A stretch of DNA of 64,000 bases from Vulcanimicrobiota bacterium (GTDB taxonomy: Bacteria; Vulcanimicrobiota; Vulcanimicrobiia; Vulcanimicrobiales; Vulcanimicrobiaceae): contig DAHUXH010000013.1 of NCBI GenBank assembly GCA_027307235.1, forward strand, positions 186,001 through 250,000. Direction: 5' to 3'. Of the stretch, positions 15,850 through 24,502 are shown piece by piece. Under the pieces are notes generated by a model. It saw only the letters and a program-made list of their open reading frames with translations. It was not told where the DNA came from and did no database searches. Position 1 is the first letter of the stretch; every line of letters begins with the position of its first letter. A program made the position numbers and the translations under genes.

Positions 15850-17448
15850 GTGAGTTCCATACCCATAGTGATCGGCGCGCTCATACCCGATTCGGCCGGT
15901 CCCACCACCACCTCGCAGGCGAGTCGTCCTCTTGGGGACGCGCGTTCCGGCGACGTGATCGGCGGACTGTTCGGATCGATGCTGACGGCGCAGCTGGCCG
16001 TCCCCGTGGCAATGCCGCTGGCAGTGCCCGGCGCGGCAGCGAGCGCACAGCCGGTCGGAACCCTGGTCGATCGGCTCGCGAACCAGATCGCGGACGCCCT
16101 CCAACGGTTGCTCCCGGCCGCGGCCGCTGCACCCGGCGGACGGTCCAAACTGGTCGCGATGATCACCAAGGCTCTTTCCCCACCCGGTCAAGGACCACCG
16201 AAACCAGGCTCTCTGGTGCAACGGCTCGCGGCAGTGATCCGAAGTATCGAGAGGGCACCAACCAGTATCCCAGGGCAGCAGAACGATATCGCGGGACACC
16301 TCTTGGACGCCAACTCGGCGAAAGAACTCCCGGCCCGGCAAGAAACAGCAGCGCAGACGTCATCGGACGCCGGCGCGGTTGCGCTTGCCCGGGAATTGAT
16401 CGCTCAGGCAGCAACGCTTCCTGCGGCGGCGATGACGCAGCCGGCCGTTCCCAATGCGGGGGCGACCAGTCGTGAGAACACGCCAAACACCGCTGTCCCA
16501 TCCAACGCCGATGCTGCCAGCGCGCAGCTCATCGGCGCGCTCCTCAACGCCCAGCCGGCGCACGCTTCGCCGGGAATACCCCCGCCGCAACCGGCGACCG
16601 CTGCACCGGGCAGCGCGGACGCGCCGCCGCCGATCGTTTCGGCGGGGTCGTCGATCCAAGCCAGCGACGTGCTGGCGCGGGTTCTCGCTCGGGCAGTTGC
16701 ATTCGATCAACGCCAAAACGGTTCGGGCGTCGCATCGCCGTCCTCGCAGAGCGGTCCGCCGCTTACGCAGGACGCGGTCTTCGCACGGCTCGCCGCGGCA
16801 ATCGCCAACGCCGGCTCGTCCGGTTCGCAAGGCGGCTCCGCCTTCGACCAGTCGGCCACGCACGGCGATTCGAGCGATCTGCTCGGGTCGCGTCAACCGT
16901 CCACGTCAACGACGTCGCTTGCGCAAACCGGCTCCGCACTCGCGGGTCCGAATTTCGTGCAAACGCTGTCGTCGACACAACTTCCCAACTCGATCCCATC
17001 GTACACACACGGCGGCGATCCGAACGCGATCGTCGATCAAGTCCTCAAAGGCTTGGTCGTGCGAAGCGACGGCACATCGTCGCAGGTCAGCATCCGGCTG
17101 GTTCCCGACCATCTCGGTGAGGTTTCCGTGAAGCTCACCGTCGACGGCGGAACGGTCAACGCCAGCATCGTTGCTCAGAACGGCAGCGTTCGCGACACGT
17201 TGGTCGCCAATCAACAACACCTGGCTCGTGCGCTCGCAGACTCCGGATTGACGCTCGGCGGCTTTTCGGTCGACGTCTCGGGCGGCAACGCGGGCCAATC
17301 GAACGAACGCTTCGCGCGTCCAAAACCGTCTTCGCGTCAACACTCAGTCGATGCGAATGCCGACGGCACGCAGGCGATCGTCAACACCGCGTTCGGACCA
17401 CCGCTCTTGGGCGGCGCGAACGCGAGTCTCTTCAGTTATCTCGCATAG
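15850..17448 (+). CDS. fliK: Flagellar hook-length control protein FliK
   Basis: Secreted ruler that ends hook growth and switches export specificity. 532 residues, GTG start after a strong ribosome site (GGGAGGTGAG). The first ~380 residues are low-complexity Ala/Pro/Ser/Gln, as usual. The C-terminal Flg_hook domain is at about 395-485: VSIRLVPDHLGEVSVKLTVD (family: L.P..LG.V.V.L) and LARALADSGLTLGGFSVDVS. It starts the hook gene set fliK-flgD-TIGR02530-flgE. Confidence 0.88.
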   Translation: MSSIPIVIGALIPDSAGPTTTSQASRPLGDARSGDVIGGLFGSMLTAQLAVPVAMPLAVPGAAASAQPVGTLVDRLANQIADALQRLLPAAAAAPGGRSKLVAMITKALSPPGQGPPKPGSLVQRLAAVIRSIERAPTSIPGQQNDIAGHLLDANSAKELPARQETAAQTSSDAGAVALARELIAQAATLPAAAMTQPAVPNAGATSRENTPNTAVPSNADAASAQLIGALLNAQPAHASPGIPPPQPATAAPGSADAPPPIVSAGSSIQASDVLARVLARAVAFDQRQNGSGVASPSSQSGPPLTQDAVFARLAAAIANAGSSGSQGGSAFDQSATHGDSSDLLGSRQPSTSTTSLAQTGSALAGPNFVQTLSSTQLPNSIPSYTHGGDPNAIVDQVLKGLVVRSDGTSSQVSIRLVPDHLGEVSVKLTVDGGTVNASIVAQNGSVRDTLVANQQHLARALADSGLTLGGFSVDVSGGNAGQSNERFARPKPSSRQHSVDANADGTQAIVNTAFGPPLLGGANASLFSYLA

Positions 17449-17457
17449 GAGAACAGC

Positions 17458-17949
17458 ATGGCGAGTCCAGTCCCCCCAACTGGAAATCCCCTGCCGATTC
17501 AGGGGCTGATCGGGAATTCACCCCAGAACCTCGGCGCAAACGCGCAGACTGGTGCGAATAGCCTGTCGGCGAACGATTTCCTGGGGTTATTGACGGCGGA
17601 ACTTGCGAATCAGGATCCGACCAAACCGGTCGACGACACGCAGTCGGTTGCGCAACTCGCGCAATTCTCCGCGCTCTCGGCGACCACGCAGCTCTCGGAC
17701 CAATTCGCGGCGTTCCAGTCGAACTTCTCAGTCCTGCAATCGACGTCTTTGGTTGGAAAGAACGTCACCGTCGTGACGTCCGATTCAAACGGCAAGACAT
17801 CGAATCTCAGCGGCACGGTCGCATCGATCAAGGTCCAGAGCGGCGTTCCGCTCTTCACGATGAACGATGCCAGCGGTAAGCCGATCGCCGATCAAAACGG
17901 CAAGCCGCAGCTCTTCGCGCTCTCGCAGATCGTCGGCGTCGGAGGCTAA
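17458..17949 (+). CDS. flgD: Flagellar hook-assembly scaffold FlgD
   Basis: Hook cap that guides polymerisation of FlgE. 163 residues. The conserved N-terminal region is SANDFLGLLTAELANQDPTKP, then QSVAQLAQFSALSATTQL, followed by a VGKNVTV segment of the short beta domain. It lacks the longer C-terminal tudor/FNIII part of enterobacterial FlgD, a common short form. Nine bases separate it from fliK, and the next gene begins right after its stop. Confidence 0.92.
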   Translation: MASPVPPTGNPLPIQGLIGNSPQNLGANAQTGANSLSANDFLGLLTAELANQDPTKPVDDTQSVAQLAQFSALSATTQLSDQFAAFQSNFSVLQSTSLVGKNVTVVTSDSNGKTSNLSGTVASIKVQSGVPLFTMNDASGKPIADQNGKPQLFALSQIVGVGG

Positions 17950-18348
17950 ATGGATACGCAGGACATCAACCGGGTATCACAATCGGTCATTCTGCCCGGA
18001 CCGGCTCCGGTCAAGGGAACGCCGGTTCAGATCCCGCCGGCTTCCGCTCCGAGTTTCCGTGAGGTACTCGAGCATGCCGGAACACCGTCGGGTACGCCGC
18101 TGCGTTTTTCGGCGCACGCACTCTCGCGCTTGCAATCACGCAACATCAGCCTGACCAACGCCGACGTCGCGCGCATGAACGAGATGGCCGACAAGGCGGC
18201 AGCCAAAGGTGCGAAACAGTCGCTCTTCATCATGAACAACGTCGCCATGGTGGTCAGCATCAAGAACCGCACCGTCATCACCGCGGTCGATCAAGACTCG
18301 ATGAAGGAGAACGTGTTCACCAACATCGACTCGGCGGCGATCATTTGA
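17950..18348 (+). CDS. Flagellar operon protein, TIGR02530 family
   Basis: 132-residue conserved flagellar protein of unknown molecular role, always found between flgD and flgE in Firmicutes-like operons. The family core is present: LRFSAHALSRLQSRNISLT, DKAAAKGAKQSLFIMNN and VVSIKNRTVITAVD, ending with VFTNIDSAAII. It is proposed to be a hook-assembly accessory or secreted factor; that is inference from position. The 96-bp gap before flgE contains GC-rich inverted repeats (around 18383-18420) and a ribosome site, nothing else visible. Confidence 0.88.
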   Translation: MDTQDINRVSQSVILPGPAPVKGTPVQIPPASAPSFREVLEHAGTPSGTPLRFSAHALSRLQSRNISLTNADVARMNEMADKAAAKGAKQSLFIMNNVAMVVSIKNRTVITAVDQDSMKENVFTNIDSAAII

Positions 18349-18444
18349 CTCAGCAACACTCGATCGGGGTGGACCGCATAGCGGGGCCCCGGCGCGGCGC
18401 CGAAAGAATGACGCGCCGCGAACGCCACGTGAAAGGTTAAAAGC

Positions 18445-20310
18445 ATGGCTTTCGATTCATTGTTCACGGGGATATCGGCACTCAACTCGTACCAGAGTTG
18501 GATCGATTCCATCTCGAACAACATCGCAAACGTTGACACGACCGGCTTCAAGGGCCAGCGTATGACGTTTGCCGACTTGATTTATCAACAGCTCGGATTC
18601 GCTTCGGGCGCCACGCAGACGCGCGGCGGCATCAATCCGCAGCAGCTCGGTCTGGGCGTGAAGGTCAACACGGTTGACACAGTCTTCGCGCAAGGCGGCC
18701 TTCAAACGACCGGAATCAACACCGACGTCGCGCTCAACGGTGACGGGTTCTTCATCTTGCGCAACACCGACGGCAGCGGCATTCCGGCGTACACGCGCGA
18801 CGGTGCGTTCACGCTGAACTCGCAAGGCCTGCTGATCGATCCGGCGACGGGTCTCTCCGTGCAGGGCTTCCAGGCCAACGCGGCTGGTGTGGTCACGCAG
18901 TCGGGCCTTCCCGGCAACATCACGATTCCGCTGGGGTTGACCGAACAGGCAACCGGCACGGGCTTCGGCGCGAAGATCGGACCGAACTCGAACGACAAAG
19001 TGTTCGATATGCAGTTGGGCGGCAATCTGGACCAGACGCAATGGTCGCAGGCCTTCCTCAACAGCGTCGGCGCGTCGGGAACCGCAGGCACGCCGTTCAC
19101 CGTCTCGACCACGATCATCGATTCGCTCGGCGTTTCGCACCAGGCGAAACTGACCTACACGCCCGATGCCACTGGTGCGGTGGCGGCGACGCAGGTGACG
19201 ACCAACGCGGCACTGGTCACAGGCAATCTGCTCAACGGCGTCGTGCTCAACCAAGGCACGAAGTTCAACGGCACGATCACGACGACGGTCGACAATCCTG
19301 CCGACGGATTCGCTACCGTGACCGACGGCTCGACGACGATCAAGAACGTGGTGCCCGGGCAGCAGATCAATCTCGACGGCGTTCAGTTCACGGTCGGCAC
19401 GTTCGTCGCGGCCGATGCCGGTAAGACGGCCAATATCGTGGTCACACCGGCGCAGAGCGGCTTGCCGGCGCAGGTCGACGACGCCAACGGTGTGGCGCAT
19501 GCGCCCGCCACGCGCTGGAAGGTGTCGGTGAGCTTCGACGACGGCACCACCTTCCAAAATCTCAAGACCGCCGGCACGATCAGCGCGGCCAATGTCGTCA
19601 CGGCACCCACCTTCGGGTCGTCGTCATCCGGAGACCTCGGGTATGCCTACTTCGACCAGAACGGCCAGTTCATCAACACGTCGTCGGTCGTGACCTCGGC
19701 CAGCGCCAACGGCATCACCGCCAACGCGCCCGGCTTGCTTCACGCCACCGGCCAACAGCCGGGGACGCAGGCCGCAGATGAACTCGACATCCTGTCCTGG
19801 GGACCCGGCGCGGGGAATGGTGCGACCGCTCCGACCGGTGCGGGCGCTCCGGCGACCGGGCCGATCGGCCTCGATTTCTCGAACAACGCGAGCCTTGCGT
19901 CCGGCTACACCGCGAGCGTCATCAATCAGAACGGCTTCGGCGCCGGGACGCTCTCAAACATCACGATCGGCCAAGACGGAACGATCACCGGCGCATTCAC
20001 GAACGGCCAAGACCGCACCCTCGCGCAACTGGCCGTCGCTACGTTCCAGAACGAGGGCGGGCTCAGCCGCGTCGGCGGCAATTCGTTCCAGCAGACGGCC
20101 GCATCCGGCTTGGCGCAGGTCGGCGTGGCCGCGCAAGGCCGGTTCGGGTCGATCGTCTCGGGCGCGCTCGAGCAGTCCAACGTCTCGCTCTCCCAGGAGT
20201 TCACCAACCTGATCTCCGCGCAGCGCGCGTTCGAAGCGAACACGCGCGGCATCGAGACCGCAGACCAAAATCTGCAAACGATCATCCACATCAACGCCAC
20301 CGAAAACTAG
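18445..20310 (+). CDS. flgE: Flagellar hook protein FlgE
   Basis: Subunit of the hook. 621 residues, longer than the ~400 of enterobacteria, with the extra length in the outer D2-like domains (about 170-470). The N-terminal rod/hook signature is LFTGISALNSYQSWIDSISNN with IANVDTTGFKGQR, followed by DVALNGDGFFIL, and the C-terminal helix has QSNVSLSQEFTNLISAQRAFEANTR. It is preceded by AAAGG 10 bp before ATG 18445. The stop codon directly touches repeat copy C. Confidence 0.95.
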   Translation: MAFDSLFTGISALNSYQSWIDSISNNIANVDTTGFKGQRMTFADLIYQQLGFASGATQTRGGINPQQLGLGVKVNTVDTVFAQGGLQTTGINTDVALNGDGFFILRNTDGSGIPAYTRDGAFTLNSQGLLIDPATGLSVQGFQANAAGVVTQSGLPGNITIPLGLTEQATGTGFGAKIGPNSNDKVFDMQLGGNLDQTQWSQAFLNSVGASGTAGTPFTVSTTIIDSLGVSHQAKLTYTPDATGAVAATQVTTNAALVTGNLLNGVVLNQGTKFNGTITTTVDNPADGFATVTDGSTTIKNVVPGQQINLDGVQFTVGTFVAADAGKTANIVVTPAQSGLPAQVDDANGVAHAPATRWKVSVSFDDGTTFQNLKTAGTISAANVVTAPTFGSSSSGDLGYAYFDQNGQFINTSSVVTSASANGITANAPGLLHATGQQPGTQAADELDILSWGPGAGNGATAPTGAGAPATGPIGLDFSNNASLASGYTASVINQNGFGAGTLSNITIGQDGTITGAFTNGQDRTLAQLAVATFQNEGGLSRVGGNSFQQTAASGLAQVGVAAQGRFGSIVSGALEQSNVSLSQEFTNLISAQRAFEANTRGIETADQNLQTIIHINATEN

Positions 20311-20412
20311 GAAAAGCGCTGATTTCCGCCGGGGCTTCGTTGCGGAGAGGCTCGTGTACCGTAGTACACTTAGCCTCTCCGCGCCTCGCCCCGACGAAAA
20401 TCAGCGCTTTTC
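20311..20412 (-). repeat. Intergenic palindromic element, copy C (UNCG hairpin family)
   Basis: 102-bp palindrome beginning at the base after the flgE stop. Apex GTGTAC-CGTA-GTACAC, so the UACG tetraloop form is on the minus strand as in copy A. The middle stem is CGGGGC/GCCCCG and the inner stem GCGGAGAGGC/GCCTCTCCGC, each changed on both arms relative to copies A, D and E. A fragment of the right arm (CGTCGAAAATCAGCGCT, 20417-20433) is repeated just downstream. Confidence 0.9.
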
Positions 20413-20452
20413 CACACGTCGAAAATCAGCGCTAGTCCAGGGTTCACTTATG

Positions 20453-20493
20453 AAACCAGCGGCTCGGGATTGTTCTGGGGCGCTGGTTTTTTT
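20453..20493 (+). terminator. Rho-independent terminator after flgE
   Basis: Stem AAACCAGCG (20453-20461) pairs with CGCTGGTTT (20481-20489), loop of 19 bases, followed by a run of seven T in total (20487-20493). It ends the hook transcript 24 bp before flbD, so flbD probably has its own start or depends on read-through. This is the clearest intrinsic terminator in the window. Confidence 0.7.
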
Positions 20494-20516
20494 CTGAGGG
20501 TGACGAAAGGTCGGGG

Positions 20517-20708
20517 ATGATCGCTTTGACGCGTTTGAACGGGCAGGCCTTGCTCATCAACTCCGACCTGATCGAGGCCGTCGAAGAGACGCCCGACACC
20601 GTCGTCACCCTGACATCCGGGAACAAGCTCATCGTCCGCGACTCGATGCTCGACATCCAGAACAAAGTCGTCGACTTCAAACGCCGCATCTACGCCCCCC
20701 CGCAATAA
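20517..20708 (+). CDS. flbD: Flagellar protein FlbD
   Basis: 63-residue protein of the FlbD family: MIALTRLNGQALLINSDLIE, then VVTLTSGNKLIVRDS, which matches the small Firmicutes/spirochaete FlbD usually encoded between flgE and motA. Its biochemical role is unknown. It is unrelated to the Caulobacter transcription factor of the same name. GAAAGG precedes ATG 20517. Confidence 0.9.
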   Translation: MIALTRLNGQALLINSDLIEAVEETPDTVVTLTSGNKLIVRDSMLDIQNKVVDFKRRIYAPPQ

Positions 20709-20750
20709 CCCAAGCCTCAGTAGCCGCCCTAGCGAAAAGATCCCCAAGCC

Positions 20751-20856
20751 CTTAGGACGTCTATTTTCCGTCAGGCCGAGGCGCGGAGAGCCGAAGTGTA
20801 CTACGGTACACGAGGCTCTCCGCAACGAAGGCCTGGCGGAAAAGAGACATCCTAAG
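20751..20856 (+). repeat. Intergenic palindromic element, copy D (UNCG hairpin family)
   Basis: 106-bp palindrome 42 bp after flbD, plus orientation with apex C(TACG)G. Outer arms CTTAGGACGTCTATTTTCC and complement are unique to this copy, while the core (GTCAGGCCGAGGCGCGGAG and onwards) is identical to copies A and E. Part of the right arm is duplicated immediately downstream. Confidence 0.92.
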
Positions 20857-20890
20857 CAACGAAGGCGTGGCGGAAAAGAGACATCCTAAG
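20857..20890 (+). repeat. Tandem duplication of the right arm of copy D
   Basis: 34 bp repeating 20823-20856 with one substitution (AAGGCGTGGCGG versus AAGGCCTGGCGG). The substitution breaks the GGCC pairing. The last bases (CTAAG) overlap the proposed motA -35, so the duplication may have supplied part of that promoter. Confidence 0.85.
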
Positions 20891-20914
20891 GTTAGCCGGG
20901 GCGGGGCCCGATAT
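20887..20914 (+). promoter_or_regulatory. Putative sigma-28 (FliA-type) promoter for motAB
   Basis: TAAGGTTA at 20887-20894 (6 of 8 to TAAAGTTT), 12-base spacer, CCCGATAT at 20907-20914 (6 of 8 to GCCGATAA), 42 bp before the motA start. Same geometry as the fliK and cheY candidates. Confidence 0.42.
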
Positions 20915-20955
20915 CGTAAGAAGATAGTAAACATCCGCTAGCGGAGAGACTCGCT

Positions 20956-21792
20956 TTGGACCTGGCAACGCTAATCGGCCTCATCTTGGGCTTCGGAGCC
21001 GTTTTCTTCGCCGGAGCGGTCGGAGGCACGGACCCGCATATCGTCTTCGGCCGCTATGAGGCGATCGTCCTGATCGTCGGCGGCACCTTCGGGGCCAGCA
21101 TGACCGGCTTCCCGATGCGCACGTTCATCCGCGGATTTGTCGGCGGACTGCGCACCGTGTTCGTCGAGGTCGATTTCCACGAGCGCGAGATCATCACCAC
21201 ACTCGTGACCTTCGCCGAGAAGGCGCGCCGCGAAGGGCTGTTGGCGCTCGAAAACGAGGCGGCCGCGCTCGACGACGAGTTCATGCGCCGCGGGATTCAG
21301 TTGGTGATCGACGGACGCGACACCGAGATCATCCGCCGCGTGCTCGAAACCGAAGTCAGTCACGTGCAAGAGATCGGCACCAAATCCGAGGCGGTCTTCA
21401 CCTCGCTCGGCGGATACTCGCCGACGCTGGGCATCATCGGCACCGTGCTCGGGCTGATCGGCATGCTCAAGGGTCTTTCCACCATGGGCGCGAGCACGAA
21501 CGTCGCCGGGAGCATCGGTGTTGCGACCGCGCAGGCGTTCGTCGCGACGTTCTTCGGCATCATGCTCGCCAATTTGATGTGGCTGCCGATGGCGACGAAG
21601 ATCAAAGAACGATACGGCCAACTGCTGCTGATCCGTGAGATCATGATCGAAGGCATCCTCGCGATTCAAGCCGGCGACAATCCGCGCTTGCTCGAAGAGA
21701 AACTCGTGGCATTCTTGGATCCGAAGGAACGCGAGTCGGAGATCGAAGAAGGCGGCGCCGTGGAAGCGGGATACTCCGCGTCATCGGCATAA
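20956..21792 (+). CDS. motA: Flagellar motor stator protein MotA
   Basis: Proton (or sodium) channel subunit of the stator. 278 residues, TTG start after GGAGAG. Two N-terminal helices (LIGLILGFGAVFFAGAVGG and EAIVLIVGGTFGASM), the cytoplasmic loop with charged residues (AEKARREGLLALENE, contact with FliG), and the paired C-terminal helices GYSPTLGIIGTVLGLIGML and FVATFFGIMLANLMWLPMA. It is followed by motB after 14 bp. Confidence 0.95.
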   Translation: MDLATLIGLILGFGAVFFAGAVGGTDPHIVFGRYEAIVLIVGGTFGASMTGFPMRTFIRGFVGGLRTVFVEVDFHEREIITTLVTFAEKARREGLLALENEAAALDDEFMRRGIQLVIDGRDTEIIRRVLETEVSHVQEIGTKSEAVFTSLGGYSPTLGIIGTVLGLIGMLKGLSTMGASTNVAGSIGVATAQAFVATFFGIMLANLMWLPMATKIKERYGQLLLIREIMIEGILAIQAGDNPRLLEEKLVAFLDPKERESEIEEGGAVEAGYSASSA

Positions 21793-21806
21793 CCTAAACG
21801 CTCGAC

Positions 21807-22586
21807 ATGGCGCAACCAGCCAAAGTTGCCGCGCGCGCGGCCGAGTCGAAGTTCCGCAACCGCCAGGAGGAGCAGCAGCTCGAGACCGCCGGCATGATGC
21901 GCTGGCTGTTGACCTACGCCGACATGATCACGCTCATGTTGGCGTTGTTCATCATCTTGTTCGCGATGTCGACGGTGAGCCGCGTCAAGGTGCAGCAGTT
22001 CGCGAAGCTCGTATCAGGCGGCTTCAACAACACCTGGTCGGTCAATCAGCCACCCAACGGCGGCACCAACGGATCACAGAGCTTCAACGCATCGACCAGC
22101 ATCCCGCAGATCGCGCAGCAGCTCGCCCGGTACGTACAGCAGAATCATCTGCAGAAGCAGGTGCAGGTGCAGGTGACGGCGCGCGGTCTGGTCGTGACGC
22201 TGCTCTCGGACAAGTCGTTCTTCAACAGCGGCAGTGCAGAGTTGCGCCCCGGGACCCAAAAAATTCTCGACGTGGTTGCCACCTTCTTGAAGAAGAACCG
22301 CAATCAGATCCGCGTCGAAGGCAATACCGACAACGTGCCGATCGACACGGCGCTGTACCCGACCAACTGGGAACTCTCGACGGCGCGCGCCGTCGGCGTG
22401 GTGCGCTACTTTGTGGAGAACGACAGCATTTTGCCCACACGCCTCTCGGCCGCAGGGTACGGCGAGTTTCATCCGCGAACACCGAACGCAACATCCGGCC
22501 AGCGGCAAGAAAACCGTCGCGTCGACATCGTCCTCTTGAATGGGGCGAGCGATAGCGGCGGCGACGAGAGCGTGGTATCTCAGTGA
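21807..22586 (+). CDS. motB: Flagellar motor stator protein MotB
   Basis: Peptidoglycan-anchored stator subunit, 259 residues. The single membrane helix begins WLLTYADMITLMLALFIILFAMS with ion-binding D39. Plug/linker region to about 100, then an OmpA-like peptidoglycan-binding domain (FFNSGSAELRPGTQKIL, RVEGNTDNVPI, NWELSTARAVGVVRYF, GQRQENRRVDIVLL). The ion used cannot be decided from sequence alone. Confidence 0.95.
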   Translation: MAQPAKVAARAAESKFRNRQEEQQLETAGMMRWLLTYADMITLMLALFIILFAMSTVSRVKVQQFAKLVSGGFNNTWSVNQPPNGGTNGSQSFNASTSIPQIAQQLARYVQQNHLQKQVQVQVTARGLVVTLLSDKSFFNSGSAELRPGTQKILDVVATFLKKNRNQIRVEGNTDNVPIDTALYPTNWELSTARAVGVVRYFVENDSILPTRLSAAGYGEFHPRTPNATSGQRQENRRVDIVLLNGASDSGGDESVVSQ

Positions 22587-22604
22587 GAAAGGGCAGCGGC
22601 AACC

Positions 22605-23597
22605 GTGTCTAGCCTTTCCCAAGAAGAAATTGACGTCCTCATCTCACAGATTTCGTCGGGTGAAAAGCAGCCGTCGAAACTGGGTGCCGAGGGCAAGCGC
22701 GTCAAGAGTTTCGACTTTCGCTTCAACAAGCGTTTGGACAAATTCTCGACCAATCAATTGCAGACGCTGCGCACGCTGCACGAGAACTTCACCCGGTTGC
22801 TGAACAACTCGCTCTCGGTGTACCTGCGGACGCGCGCCGAGGCGACGATCGTATCGATCGAACAGATCAGCTACGGTGATTTCATAGCGTCGATCGGCAT
22901 GCCGTCGATCTTGTCGATCTATTCGATGGACCCGCTGCCCGGCAGCGGCATCGTGCAAGTCGACCTCAACCTGGTGTTCTCGATCATCGATCGCTTGCTG
23001 GGCGGGCCAGGCTGGTTCCCGTCAAAACTCCGCGATCTCACTGACATCGAGCGAACCCTCATGCAGCGCTTTATGGCGCGCATGCTCAACAGCTATCGTG
23101 AGTCGTGGAACTACCTGCTGACGCTCTCGCTCAAAATTGAAGCGCTCGACTCCAATCCGCAGTTCATCCCGCGCATCATTCCCCTCGACCAAATCGTCGC
23201 GTACGTCTCGATGGAGCTGAAGATCGGCGAGATGTCCGGCACGATGAATTTTTGCTTGCCGTACTTGGTGATGCAGTCCATCGGCCAACAACTCAGCGAT
23301 TTCCAGTGGTCCCCGAGCATCGCGGCCGGACGGGGAATGACCGAAGAGGACGTGGCGCGTTTGGCGCGCAACGTCGAGCGCACCGACATCGACATCGACG
23401 TGGAGTTGGGGCGCACGACCGTCTCGCTGCGCGATCTTGTGGCGCTGCAGTGCGGTGACGTCGTGGTGTTCGATCGGGCAACGACGGATTCGCTGGCTGC
23501 TAAGGTGAACGGGAAAGAGAAATTCCGGGTGTTTCCGGGAGTCTTCAAAGATCGTTTGACGGCGCAGATCGCGCGCGTTCTTTCTGACGAGGAGTAG
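22605..23597 (+). CDS. fliM: Flagellar motor switch protein FliM
   Basis: C-ring protein that receives CheY-P. 330 residues, GTG start. The N-terminal CheY-binding peptide is SLSQEEIDVLISQI. The CheC-like middle domain has YGDFIASIGMPSILSIYSMDPLPGSG with LLGGPG, and a SpoA/FliN-like C-terminal domain (DIDIDVELGRTTVSLRDLVALQCGDVV) follows. It is 18 bp after motB and 11 bp before fliY. Confidence 0.96.
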   Translation: MSSLSQEEIDVLISQISSGEKQPSKLGAEGKRVKSFDFRFNKRLDKFSTNQLQTLRTLHENFTRLLNNSLSVYLRTRAEATIVSIEQISYGDFIASIGMPSILSIYSMDPLPGSGIVQVDLNLVFSIIDRLLGGPGWFPSKLRDLTDIERTLMQRFMARMLNSYRESWNYLLTLSLKIEALDSNPQFIPRIIPLDQIVAYVSMELKIGEMSGTMNFCLPYLVMQSIGQQLSDFQWSPSIAAGRGMTEEDVARLARNVERTDIDIDVELGRTTVSLRDLVALQCGDVVVFDRATTDSLAAKVNGKEKFRVFPGVFKDRLTAQIARVLSDEE

Positions 23598-23608
23598 GCA
23601 ACAAGCAC

Positions 23609-24496
23609 ATGCCCGACATGAAGCAGCTCGCCGACACGATGCTCGCATCGGCCGCGACCGTCCTCGGCCGGCTGGTCGAAGTGACGGCGAACGCGCCGAG
23701 CGCGACGCGCAACGATCACGAAGGCTCGATTCGAACGGACGGAGACGAATTGGTTGCGCTCACCGAGATTCCGTCGCTGGGGGTCTCATTCGTGCTGCGT
23801 GTTCCATCGGCCGACATGCAGAAGATCGTCAGTGAGATGCTCGGGGGCATCGACGATGGCGGCGAGATGGGGGCGATGCAGCTCTCGATCATCTCGGAGA
23901 CGGTCTCACAGATTGCCGTCGCGATGGCCGAGGCGCTGGCGCAGCATCACGGAGCATCGCAAGAAGGCATCACCGCCGCGCTGCTGACCGATGCGACCAA
24001 CGTGCCGCCACCGCCGTTTGAGTCCTACGACGGCGTCATCGATGCCGGAGCGATGCAGCCGCGCTTGAGCATCGATTTCCCGGGAGTCGTGCTGGCGCGC
24101 TTGGGGGCTGACGTCACCGCCGTGCAGTCGCCGCCGCACGCCGAAAAAACCGTCGCAAGTCTTGCCGCGAAGCCCGCCGCGCCGGCACCGGCCGCGCAGG
24201 GCGTGAGCTACACGACCATGCGTCCGACGCAGTTGAATCAACCCGCGCCGGGGCAAGCCAGTCTCGACCTCGTGCACGACGTTCCGCTGCAGATCAGCGC
24301 GGTGCTCGGGCGCACGGTGATGCCGCTGCGCGACGTGGTCTCGCTGCAGTCCGGCGCGGTGTTCGAGCTCGACAAAGAGGCGACGGAGCCGATCGATCTG
24401 TACGTCAACAACATCCTGATCGCCCGCGGCGAGGTCGTTGTCGTCGACGAGAAGTACGCCGTCAAGATCAGCGAGCTGAATCCGCAGCTCGGCTGA
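23609..24496 (+). CDS. fliY: Flagellar switch protein FliY (CheC-like domain plus FliN domain)
   Basis: 295 residues. The C-terminal 75 are a FliN/SpoA domain (DVPLQISAVLGRTVMPLRDV, then NNILIARGEVVVVDEKYAVKI). The N-terminal ~190 residues form a divergent CheC-type region (LSIISETVSQIAVAMAEALAQ), and an Ala/Pro linker joins the two. The catalytic E/N pair of CheC phosphatases is not obvious in this copy, so CheY-P hydrolysis here is doubtful; the separate CheC at 32441 keeps the pairs. FliY replaces FliN in Firmicutes-like motors. Confidence 0.88.
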   Translation: MPDMKQLADTMLASAATVLGRLVEVTANAPSATRNDHEGSIRTDGDELVALTEIPSLGVSFVLRVPSADMQKIVSEMLGGIDDGGEMGAMQLSIISETVSQIAVAMAEALAQHHGASQEGITAALLTDATNVPPPPFESYDGVIDAGAMQPRLSIDFPGVVLARLGADVTAVQSPPHAEKTVASLAAKPAAPAPAAQGVSYTTMRPTQLNQPAPGQASLDLVHDVPLQISAVLGRTVMPLRDVVSLQSGAVFELDKEATEPIDLYVNNILIARGEVVVVDEKYAVKISELNPQLG

Positions 24497-24502
24497 CGGG
24501 TT

